IMG/VR virus record: IMGVR_UViG_3300020442_001684
Location: 1-23,534 of that record
From: a virus
DNA: 23,534 nucleotides
Strand: one strand, 5' to 3'
Shown here in pieces: positions 7,753 through 14,385 of this stretch (position 1 is its first letter; every line of letters begins with the position of its first letter). A program made the position numbers and the translations under genes. The notes beneath the pieces were generated by a model. It made no database searches. It had not been told where the DNA came from and saw only the letters and a list, made by a program, of their open reading frames with translations.

Positions 7753-8211
7753 ATGATACAAGCAAGTGGTTGTTGTTTTCTTGCCTTGGATACTGGCAGG
7801 ATCATGTTGCAACAAAGAAGTAAAAAAAGCAGTCACCCATTAACTTGGAGTTTTTGGGGAGGTAAAGCTGACAAAAAAGAACGTCCTATAGAAACATTAT
7901 TAAGAGAATGCAAAGAAGAAATGGGACCACTTCCTGACATTGCAAAAGTTCATCCATTACATACTTTTTTGAGTGATGATAAAAAGTTTACCTACAATAC
8001 ATTTTGCGTAACAGTGTTTGAAGAATTTATTCCTAGTTGTAATTATGAAAGCAGTGGATATTCATGGGTAAGCATAAACTGTTGGCCCAAACCTTTACAC
8101 AGAGGTGCAAGAGTTGTGCTATCAAATAAACAACTTGTAGATAAACTTGTAACCATTTATGAACGTGAAAAAGATCAAACAGATTTACCAAATTGGTTAG
8201 ACAGTTTTTAA
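7753..8211 (+). CDS. Nudix hydrolase
   Basis: This 152-residue protein has a complete Nudix box at residues 37-59: G37, E43, R51-E52, E55-E56 and G58 in GKADKKERPIETLLRECKEE. The box coordinates Mg2+ for cleavage of nucleoside diphosphates linked to another group. The domain starts at residue 1 (ASGCCFLALDTGRIMLQQRS). PLTWSFWGGKA just before the box is usual for the family. I recall similar Nudix proteins in T4-like cyanophages. The substrate cannot be read from sequence: oxidised nucleotides, nucleotide sugars or capped RNA are all possible. It follows the fibre gene by one base with only a weak ribosome site, so translation is probably coupled. Its stop shares the TTAA at 8208-8211 with the stop of the convergent SGNH gene. 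Confidence 0.85.
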   Translation: MIQASGCCFLALDTGRIMLQQRSKKSSHPLTWSFWGGKADKKERPIETLLRECKEEMGPLPDIAKVHPLHTFLSDDKKFTYNTFCVTVFEEFIPSCNYESSGYSWVSINCWPKPLHRGARVVLSNKQLVDKLVTIYEREKDQTDLPNWLDSF

Positions 8212-8900
8212 AATATGTCCTTTACAAAATCTGTTGTCAAATCAATTATTGTAGTTTTTCTTAAAAAATAATCTGTAAATTTATTAGCCAGCACTATATG
8301 ATTCTCTGGACTTAAATGACAATCTTTAATGTCTTTTTTATTAATTTTGTCCAGCCATTTTTGTTTGTTTTCCCAGCCACCGTGTTCTTGTGCATCAATA
8401 TCATACAAAGATCCTTCATTGCAATTATGTAGGTGATTCCATTCAAAACACGGAATAACAACCAATTTAACATTTTTCCTTTGGGCAAATATATGACACC
8501 ACGCTATCATATTTTCCAAACTTATCTTCCAATCTTCTTCATTATCATGTAGATAAGTGTAATAGTATTCAATTGCCTTTTCTTGCTGTTTGGAAATTAA
8601 TTTATTGTACACAGCATTATGATTAGCAATCTGTGGGTGTTCAGCAAAAAACCAATTTCTAGTCGCACTAGTTGTTACAACTACCATATAATCATTTGCA
8701 CTGATGTGTGGACTATTTTTAATTATTTCATGACACAAGTAATTATTAGAACAACCATATTGTCCAATAACAGATACATGTTTAGTTTGTAAATTTTTTC
8801 CAAGTATATAGGGCCATGCTTTTTGTTCGTCAATCCATTTCATTGTAGTCATATTAGGTAAAACAAAACTATCGCCTACAACCCATAAATTAGCTGTCAT
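8208..8900 (-). CDS. SGNH/GDSL-like hydrolase
   Basis: The start chosen is MTANLWVVGDSFVLPN at 8900, giving 230 residues. It has AAGGTGA about 8 bases upstream. The longer frame to 8921 would add only seven residues and lacks a site. GDS with Ser11 sits at the N-terminus as in SGNH esterases. Near the C-terminus DCHLSPENHIVLANKF fits the family's Asp and His block, and GCSNNYLCHEI (about 48-58) could hold the Gly and Asn blocks. Such enzymes remove or move acyl groups on sugars and glycans. As the last gene of an ADP-heptose-like operon, overlapping the cupin gene by 11 bases, it may deacylate or acylate a glycan. This is inferred from context. The catalytic blocks II and III are not certain. 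Confidence 0.6.
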   Translation of the reverse strand: MTANLWVVGDSFVLPNMTTMKWIDEQKAWPYILGKNLQTKHVSVIGQYGCSNNYLCHEIIKNSPHISANDYMVVVTTSATRNWFFAEHPQIANHNAVYNKLISKQQEKAIEYYYTYLHDNEEDWKISLENMIAWCHIFAQRKNVKLVVIPCFEWNHLHNCNEGSLYDIDAQEHGGWENKQKWLDKINKKDIKDCHLSPENHIVLANKFTDYFLRKTTIIDLTTDFVKDIF

Positions 8901-9261
8901 TCTGGCTGTCACCTTTACCAATTCTAAAATTATCTTCTACACTATCAGGAGTACTTACTTCTATCAATACACAATCATTTTCCATAGCAATCAATTGATG
9001 AGGAATCATTGGTTTGTTACGCCAAGTATCACCAGTTTTAAGAACTTGAGTCATTGTTTCTGCTGTATTTGTATCCATTAAATGTAGCATAAAACTTCCT
9101 TTTAGTACATACCAACTTTCATCTTTTTCTTTATGAAAGTGCATACTAAACTTTGCACCTTTGCGATCAAAGAACAATAGTTTTCCGCAATACTTTTCGT
9201 TGGTTGCCCATATTAACTCTCGGCCCCAACCTTTTTCTTGTACGCCATCAAGTTGTGTCAT
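8890..9261 (-). CDS. Single-domain cupin, sugar isomerase-like
   Basis: This 123-residue protein shows cupin motif 1 as H41-F-H43, E48 and G55 in SMHFHKEKDESWYVLKG. Motif 2 is around GDTWRNKPMIPHQLIA with G77 and H88. These residues normally bind one divalent metal. The opening GWGRELIWATNEKYCGKLLFF resembles the start of cupin-type mannose-6-phosphate isomerases and small sugar cupins encoded beside nucleotide-sugar genes. It overlaps the hldE-like gene by 14 bases and has an AAGGAT ribosome site inside that gene. The place in the operon suggests isomerisation or epimerisation of a phosphorylated sugar. It might substitute for a missing heptose-pathway step, but that is speculation. Confidence 0.7.
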   Translation of the reverse strand: MTQLDGVQEKGWGRELIWATNEKYCGKLLFFDRKGAKFSMHFHKEKDESWYVLKGSFMLHLMDTNTAETMTQVLKTGDTWRNKPMIPHQLIAMENDCVLIEVSTPDSVEDNFRIGKGDSQNDS

Positions 9262-10399
9262 TGTTTATCCTTTGTATTGTATTTGTAGTACTGTAATTTT
9301 TTATTGATGGTATGATTACTACTTCAGCAAGTTCATTTCCTACAACTGTATCAACAGTGTAATCGCCACCTTTAGTAATTATGTCCGGTTTTACATTTTT
9401 GATTAATTGCTCTGGTGTATCTTCATCAAATAAAATTACTTCATCAACAAAATCCAAACTCTCTAATAGTACTTTTCGATCAGTTTCATTGTTTACAGGT
9501 CTATCATTCCCTTTTATTCTTTTAATACTACGGTCTGTATTTAAACCAACTACCAACCAATCGCCTATGTCTTTGCTTGCTCGAAGCATTTCTATATGCC
9601 CTCTGTGTACAATATCAAAACAACCATTGGTAAAAACTTTGGTTTGTTCTATATCACCTTTTTTAAGTATGTAAGTGCCTTGATGTTTTACGCTCTCTGT
9701 ACTAGCATTGACAGCCATTTGTAAACATTTCTCATGACTATAGTTTTTAGTTAACGCATATACAAAAGCGGCTATAAAACAATCACCAGCACCTGTAACA
9801 TCTGACACTTCCACTTGTTGCACTGGAATATCATAATGTTTGCCTTCAATAGAAGCATGTACAGTTTGACCTGCATTTGTAGTAATAATATTGCCATGCC
9901 ATTTATCAAATTCAAAGTCAGACATTTCTTTATGATTAGGTTTTACTAGCCATGCATCTGTGTATTCAGTTGCATTACGTTTAGGATCTACAATAACTTT
10001 AGATCCATGACTATTAATGTATGCAATAATTTCTTTAGCATTATCTAACACACCTTTGTTGTAATCACTTAGTATTACATAATCAAAGGATCTAAAATCA
10101 CTACACAATACATTTCTTAGCACAGATACTCCATCACCTTTTTTATCATCATCTAAACGTGTTACATAATGCCCATCACAAATAATTCTAGTCTTTGTAC
10201 TATAAGGTTGCTTTGTTTCAAACAAACTAACATCTACACCAAGACTTTTTAAGTTTTCATACACCAATGATGCACCACCCATTGTTGTTTTTTCTTCTTT
10301 GAATGTGACCACAGGCACAGGAGCTTCTGGACTAATTCTTGTGCTAGTTCCGTAAATATATTTGTCTTGTATTACATCACCAATTATACATACTTTCAT
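9248..10399 (-). CDS. hldE: Bifunctional heptose kinase / nucleotidyltransferase, HldE (RfaE)-like
   Basis: This is a 383-residue fusion. Residues 1-245 are a PfkB/RfaE sugar kinase: IIGDVIQDKYIYG, RISPEAPVPVV, GGASL, ILSDYNKGVL, then the anion hole and catalytic base in DVTGAGDCF (GAGD 203-206). Residues 254-383 are the cytidylyltransferase-fold half: FTNGCFDIVHRGHI with HRGH 265-268, IKGNDRPVNNETDR, PDIITKGGDY and YSTTNTIQRI. In bacteria HldE phosphorylates D-glycero-D-manno-heptose 7-phosphate and transfers AMP to the 1-phosphate, giving an ADP-heptose for LPS core. E. coli HldE has about 477 residues. This one is shorter because of losses inside the kinase half and in the linker, yet the key motifs remain. 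It follows hldD with a 4-base overlap and a GAGG site. Another heptose or sugar substrate is possible. Confidence 0.85.
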   Translation of the reverse strand: MKVCIIGDVIQDKYIYGTSTRISPEAPVPVVTFKEEKTTMGGASLVYENLKSLGVDVSLFETKQPYSTKTRIICDGHYVTRLDDDKKGDGVSVLRNVLCSDFRSFDYVILSDYNKGVLDNAKEIIAYINSHGSKVIVDPKRNATEYTDAWLVKPNHKEMSDFEFDKWHGNIITTNAGQTVHASIEGKHYDIPVQQVEVSDVTGAGDCFIAAFVYALTKNYSHEKCLQMAVNASTESVKHQGTYILKKGDIEQTKVFTNGCFDIVHRGHIEMLRASKDIGDWLVVGLNTDRSIKRIKGNDRPVNNETDRKVLLESLDFVDEVILFDEDTPEQLIKNVKPDIITKGGDYTVDTVVGNELAEVVIIPSIKNYSTTNTIQRINNDTT

Positions 10400-11265
10400 A
10401 AATTTGCCTCAACAAATTCGTCTGGAGATATAAATTGATGATTTATAAGAGTATTCAATTTACTATTATCACTACAAGTATACATTTGATAAATGCCCTT
10501 TAGATCATCTGGTACTGGTATATATTCTATACTTGCATTGTAATGACTAGCAATAAGTTTTGCCCAGTACTCAAAAGTATATGTAGTACCTGTACCCAAG
10601 TTACAAATAAAACTTTGGTCATGTTGCAAGCACTCATACATGATATGCACTACATCTTCAACACAAACAAAGTCACGTTGCACATTATTACTGCCTTCAA
10701 ATAGTTTTATTACGCCTGTTTCTTTTGCTTGATTAATAAAATTTGTATATGGACTTCCCATTCCTATAGCCTGTTTGTGGCTTTCTCTATTTCCGTATAC
10801 ATTAAAGAATCTCCAACTTTGTATCTTGTTTACAATGCTATTTCTAATAATGTTATCACAAATAAGTTTGCTACTAGCATACAAATTTTTAGGAGCCTCG
10901 TTTGCTGGATCTTCTTGTGTATCTGTGTTATCTCCGTATACACTTGCACTGCTGGCAAAAACTAAAGTGTTACATTTTTCTAATAGTTGTCTAGTATAGA
11001 TAACATTACTAGAATATATTTTATCCCAATCAGTTTCTTTTGTACTACTGTTGGCACCCATATGCCAGACTATGTCGCTTCTATCTATGTTTATATCCAG
11101 CAATTCGTTTGGACTTATTAAGTCTATAAAGCTAAGTCCTGCAATATTTTTTGTCTTGTACATAGACAACGTGTCCACCAATAACACATCTGTGTGTCCT
11201 TGTTTGTTTAGATGTGCAACTAGATTACTGCCTATAAACCCAGCCGCACCCGTGACGATATGCAT
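10396..11265 (-). CDS. hldD: ADP-heptose 6-epimerase-like SDR, HldD (RfaD)-like
   Basis: This 289-residue short-chain dehydrogenase/epimerase has the NAD(P)-binding loop VTGAAGFIGSN at 4-14. Catalytic residues appear as Ser in ASSASVYG (104-111), and Tyr129 and Lys133 in YASSK. Matches specific to HldD rather than general sugar epimerases are GANSSTKETDWD, RFFNVYGNRESHK (Lys164 aligns with the HldD substrate-site Lys), LFEGSNNVQRDFV, NLGTG and IEYIPVPDDLKGIYQMYT. HldD turns ADP-D-glycero-heptose into the L-glycero form. It is the first gene of a four-gene operon and has a strong AGGAG ribosome site and a near-consensus promoter. The next gene supplies its expected substrate. It is slightly shorter than E. 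coli HldD (310). Confidence 0.87.
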   Translation of the reverse strand: MHIVTGAAGFIGSNLVAHLNKQGHTDVLLVDTLSMYKTKNIAGLSFIDLISPNELLDINIDRSDIVWHMGANSSTKETDWDKIYSSNVIYTRQLLEKCNTLVFASSASVYGDNTDTQEDPANEAPKNLYASSKLICDNIIRNSIVNKIQSWRFFNVYGNRESHKQAIGMGSPYTNFINQAKETGVIKLFEGSNNVQRDFVCVEDVVHIMYECLQHDQSFICNLGTGTTYTFEYWAKLIASHYNASIEYIPVPDDLKGIYQMYTCSDNSKLNTLINHQFISPDEFVEANL

Positions 11266-11286
11266 TGTTGACTCCTATTTTGTACT

Positions 11287-11315
11287 AGTATATAGTAAAA
11301 AATCTTTCGTGTCAA
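11287..11315 (-). promoter_or_regulatory. Strong sigma70-type promoter for the heptose operon
   Basis: On the minus strand TTGACA (11315-11310) and TATACT (11292-11287) are separated by exactly 17 bases. The -35 is perfect and the -10 matches 5 of 6. The hldD ATG follows about 22 bases downstream with AGGAG between. It implies transcription by unmodified host polymerase, hence early or middle expression. Confidence 0.8.
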
Positions 11316-11322
11316 GATTAAC

Positions 11323-11330
11323 TATAAATA
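11323..11330 (+). promoter_or_regulatory. Late promoter for the small ORF, ALA synthase and bilin reductase cluster
   Basis: TATAAATA is a perfect match to the T4 late element. It is followed by TAACT and the ATG at 11336, the same 5-base spacing seen at three other genes in the window. It lies back to back with the sigma70-type promoter of hldD, so the two clusters would be switched at different times. Confidence 0.7.
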
Positions 11331-11335
11331 TAACT

Positions 11336-11521
11336 ATGTTAAAGTACATTAAGGAATGGATCAAAGATTACAACGAAGCTACAAATGAGTTTCATAAAAT
11401 GGGCTTTTTTACGTTAGGCACATGGTTTGGTTCATATACATATTTAGATAAAGAGATGTACAACGAATATCATGATAGACAAAGACAGATTTCAGAACGT
11501 AATAACCAATCTGAAAGGTAG
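11336..11521 (+). CDS. Small protein of unknown function (61 aa) ahead of ALA synthase
   Basis: This short frame starts at the ATG placed 5 bases after a perfect TATAAATA late element. It begins [19 protein letters not shown], an apparently amphipathic helix. A short hydrophobic stretch ([16 protein letters not shown], about 22-37) is too short and polar for a clear membrane segment. A charged tail [18 protein letters not shown] follows. Its last 50 bases overlap the start of the ALA synthase gene in another frame. No Shine-Dalgarno sequence precedes it, as in the other late genes of this window. I recognise no family. The promoter placement is the main reason to regard it as real. A role as a membrane-associated or partner peptide for ALA synthase is only a guess. 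Confidence 0.55.
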   Translation: MLKYIKEWIKDYNEATNEFHKMGFFTLGTWFGSYTYLDKEMYNEYHDRQRQISERNNQSER

Positions 11522-12656
11522 TGGTAATTATAGAGTATTCAATGACATACTCAGAGAACGTGGAGAATATCCACAGGCAATTTACTACGGGCCTTACAAT
11601 ATTAAAAATATTGTTAATTGGTGTAGCAACGATTACTTGGGCATGGGTCAACACAAAGTTGTGTTAGACGCAATGCATACTGCATTGGATCAGACAGGAG
11701 CAGGTAGTGGTGGCACAAGAAACATTGGCGGTACTAGTCATTACCATGTTGCATTAGAACACGAACTGTCGAAATTACACAATAAACCGTCGTCTTTGTT
11801 ATACTCCAGTGCATATGTTGCCAACGAATGGACACTTATAGCACTCAGTAAAATTATAAATGATATTGAATTTGTAAGTGACAGCAAGAATCATGCAAGT
11901 CTTATACAGGGTATCAGACATAGTGGTGCACCAAAACACATATTTGAACACAACGACATGGATAGTTTAGAACAAGCACTAGCACAAGTAGAAGGTACAG
12001 CCTGTATTGTGTTTGAAAGTGTATACAGTATGGATGGATATACCAGCAAAGCAAAAGAAATAATTGACCTTGCTGAAGAATATCAAGCTATAACTTATTG
12101 TGATGAAGTACATGCTGTTGGTCTATACGGTGATACAGGTGCAGGTTATTTAGAACTACTAGGATTACAGGACAAAATAGATTTTGTAAATGGCACATTG
12201 GGTAAAGCATTTGGTTGCCAAGGTGGATATGTTGCAGGAGATGATGTTGCCATAGATGCAATTAGAAGTGTAGCAAGTGGCTTTATTTTTACTACAAGTA
12301 TGAGTCCAGTGATATGTGCCGGAGCATTAAGCAGTATAAAATATTTGCGTAGTGAACATGGTGTTGAATTAAGACAACAACATCAAAATCGTGCTAATAG
12401 ATTGAAGAAAATACTTAGACACAAAAATATAAACATGATCGAAAATGAAACACATATTGTTCCAGTGCTGATAGGCAATGCAGTACGTTGTAAACAAATA
12501 AGCGACACACTGTTAAATGATCACAACATTTATGTACAGCCTATTAACTATCCAACAGTACCAGAAGGCACCGAACGTCTGAGATTTGCACCAACGCCAA
12601 TGCACAGTAACGCAATGATTTCAGATCTTGCAGAACGATTAGAGGAAGTATTATGA
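11472..12656 (+). CDS. hemA: 5-aminolevulinate synthase (ALAS, Shemin pathway)
   Basis: This 394-residue PLP enzyme condenses glycine with succinyl-CoA to 5-aminolevulinate, the first committed step of heme synthesis in alphaproteobacteria. The N-terminus [15 protein letters not shown] and GNYRVF with Arg21 agree with ALAS. So do [26 protein letters not shown] (Thr82, Asn84), His141, [10 protein letters not shown] (Asp211, His214), [16 protein letters not shown] with the PLP lysine Lys245, and the end [20 protein letters not shown] and the C-terminal motif separate it from the related AONS and KBL enzymes. The length is close to bacterial ALAS (about 400). No heme-regulatory CP motif was seen. 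It lacks a good ribosome site. The next gene begins inside its stop (ATGA). Phage-borne ALAS has been reported from aquatic viruses, to my knowledge. Confidence 0.92.
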   Translation: MIDKDRFQNVITNLKGSGNYRVFNDILRERGEYPQAIYYGPYNIKNIVNWCSNDYLGMGQHKVVLDAMHTALDQTGAGSGGTRNIGGTSHYHVALEHELSKLHNKPSSLLYSSAYVANEWTLIALSKIINDIEFVSDSKNHASLIQGIRHSGAPKHIFEHNDMDSLEQALAQVEGTACIVFESVYSMDGYTSKAKEIIDLAEEYQAITYCDEVHAVGLYGDTGAGYLELLGLQDKIDFVNGTLGKAFGCQGGYVAGDDVAIDAIRSVASGFIFTTSMSPVICAGALSSIKYLRSEHGVELRQQHQNRANRLKKILRHKNINMIENETHIVPVLIGNAVRCKQISDTLLNDHNIYVQPINYPTVPEGTERLRFAPTPMHSNAMISDLAERLEEVL

Positions 12657-13324
12657 GCGAAATATGGGATAAACTTATAGCATGTGAACAAAAGATAATT
12701 GAAAAGTGTGCTAGTTTAGGAGAAGAACAATTCGATGATCCTGAGTTTGATTGGCTAAACAGAGTATTCAAAGGTGAACATTTTAGACGAGCTCATATAG
12801 ACAGTGTTGATGCTAGAGCTACAAAGGGCTTGTACATGACTCATATTTGCGTGTTTCCTAACTTTGATAACGATGCACCTATATACGGATTTGATATTAT
12901 TGCAGGTAAAAAGAAAGTTACTGGTGCTTTCCATGACTATTCACCTACCGTAGATTGGAATCATCCTATGTGTAACTTGTTTAGAGATTGTGTGCAACAT
13001 TTAGAATGGCGTAAAGAACGTGAATTACCAGACTGGGCTAAAGCAATATTTTCAGGTAATATGGTAGCTGTAGGTAATGTAAACACTGCTGAAGAAATGG
13101 ATCAAGTTGTTCAGGTTGCATTAGATAATCTAGATATGTATTTTGAAGAATTACCAAAATATACTAATACTAATTACAATACTTCCTTAATAAAGGATCA
13201 ACAGAATAGATACTGTCATTATCAAAAACAAAACCCCCATACACCAAGAGTAATGGAAACACTTGGACTAGATCCAAATGATGTAAAACATTTTATACAG
13301 GATTGTTTATTTCCAGAAGTTTAA
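12653..13324 (+). CDS. Ferredoxin-dependent bilin reductase (PcyA/PcyX-like)
   Basis: This 223-residue protein would reduce biliverdin IXalpha to an open-chain pigment using electrons from ferredoxin, without metal or cofactor. The diagnostic core is [23 protein letters not shown]. Its His64 and Asp81 are 17 residues apart, the same spacing as His88 and Asp105 of cyanobacterial PcyA. Other family signs are the stretch [18 protein letters not shown] and the end [20 protein letters not shown] with FIQDCLFPE. The form with both His and Asp, in a non-cyanobacterial phage beside ALAS, points to the viral PcyX group, which makes phycoerythrobilin. PcyA, PebS and PcyX cannot be told apart firmly here. 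It is coupled to hemA by ATGA and has a GAGGAAG site. Its stop shares TTAA with the convergent gene. Confidence 0.87.
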   Translation: MSEIWDKLIACEQKIIEKCASLGEEQFDDPEFDWLNRVFKGEHFRRAHIDSVDARATKGLYMTHICVFPNFDNDAPIYGFDIIAGKKKVTGAFHDYSPTVDWNHPMCNLFRDCVQHLEWRKERELPDWAKAIFSGNMVAVGNVNTAEEMDQVVQVALDNLDMYFEELPKYTNTNYNTSLIKDQQNRYCHYQKQNPHTPRVMETLGLDPNDVKHFIQDCLFPEV

Positions 13325-14385
13325 TCTTTGTTTTGAAACTCTGGTTTTTTTGGTCCTTTTGGATGACCATCTATAGTTGTAGGATCAAAATCTTCTGATT
13401 CTTCAGGCGGAGGCGGTGTTTTATCTTCATCTATTTTCATATCATACAGTTGATCCAATGTTAAAGTTAACCATTCCTGTTTATCTATATTCCATAATAC
13501 AACTTTGTTATCTCGCTTATATCTTAGATTGTATGGTTCCCAATGTACCTTATCCCATTCGGGTTCATGTGGTATTTTATCAGGCATTAGTGTAACTAAT
13601 ACATTTCTTACTAGATTAGGATCATCGAACTCATCTGGTCTACTATCAATTTTAGGATCAATTTTATATGTGACTTTAGCTGTAAATCTTGTCAACTTAT
13701 CCATAATCCAAAGTTGATCCGGATACCAGTATCTTAAATGCATGTTCCACATGTGATGAATTCTCCTTATGTTAAAATGTCTCCATTCTTGTCTATCATT
13801 GTCGAAAGCAAACATCCATGGATCACTATCATATATATTATTTTTAGGATTATTATCTCCATGAGGTATCAAATCATGTCGCAAAGTAATTACTTGACTT
13901 TTGACAGTTTGCGGAGGTTGATTTATTCTTAGGTCACTACCTGGTAGATCAATATGTTCATTTTCTTTACTGTCAGGTTCTATTCCGCCTATATCAGTGT
14001 AAACTATATCCTGTTCTAACAAATAAATCATATGATTTTTCATCTTATTAATGTCTTCTTCAAAAACATATTCTTCTGCATGTTCAGGATATTTCTTAGC
14101 CCATTCACAATCTGATATTGTGTGTTGGTCAATATACATCTGTCTATAATAATTGTTTATGAATCCGTCAAATAATATATCTACAGGACTAAACCAATCT
14201 TTATCCCAAGGAGGTCCTTCCTCACGTTCATCCCATTTTAACTCAGTCCAATGATACTTTTTAAATTTAGGATCCGGATTGTCTGGGTGTATATGTTTTG
14301 GATTTTCATATTCTTTGGCAAAAACTTCATAGGGCGTGGGATCAGTCCACACCGGTCCGTTTATTTCTCTAGGATCTTTGCTCAT
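13321..14385 (-). CDS. Protein of unknown function with an internal duplication (354 aa)
   Basis: No family is recognised. The protein is acidic and rich in Trp, Tyr, His and Pro, with a Pro-rich tail (DKTPPPPEESEDFD, about 321-334). Two segments resemble each other: residues 164-213 (VITLRHDLIPH, then DNDRQEWRHFNIRRIHHM) and residues 261-316 (VLVTLMPDKIPH, then NIDKQEWLTLTLDQLYDM). They share the order TL..D.IPH, a Trp or Tyr stretch, and D.QEW followed by a helix, which indicates a duplicated domain of about 55 residues. The N-terminal 130 residues look different and are rich in Trp and Pro. It is the last gene of the glycosyltransferase and carbamoyltransferase operon, with an ATGA overlap, and may act on the same glycan. 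A structural role is also possible. It has no signal peptide or membrane helix. Confidence 0.7.
   Translation of the reverse strand: MSKDPREINGPVWTDPTPYEVFAKEYENPKHIHPDNPDPKFKKYHWTELKWDEREEGPPWDKDWFSPVDILFDGFINNYYRQMYIDQHTISDCEWAKKYPEHAEEYVFEEDINKMKNHMIYLLEQDIVYTDIGGIEPDSKENEHIDLPGSDLRINQPPQTVKSQVITLRHDLIPHGDNNPKNNIYDSDPWMFAFDNDRQEWRHFNIRRIHHMWNMHLRYWYPDQLWIMDKLTRFTAKVTYKIDPKIDSRPDEFDDPNLVRNVLVTLMPDKIPHEPEWDKVHWEPYNLRYKRDNKVVLWNIDKQEWLTLTLDQLYDMKIDEDKTPPPPEESEDFDPTTIDGHPKGPKKPEFQNKD

Noticed and set aside
11051-11335. Long plus-strand frame running into the small 61-residue ORF
   Set aside because: It is antisense to hldD and crosses two promoters. Only the part from the ATG at 11336 has promoter support.
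11472-12656. Biotin-pathway AONS or glycine C-acetyltransferase (KBL)
   Set aside because: [10 protein letters not shown], the N-terminal GNYRVF and the RFAPTPMHS end are ALAS patterns. The bilin reductase neighbour also agrees.
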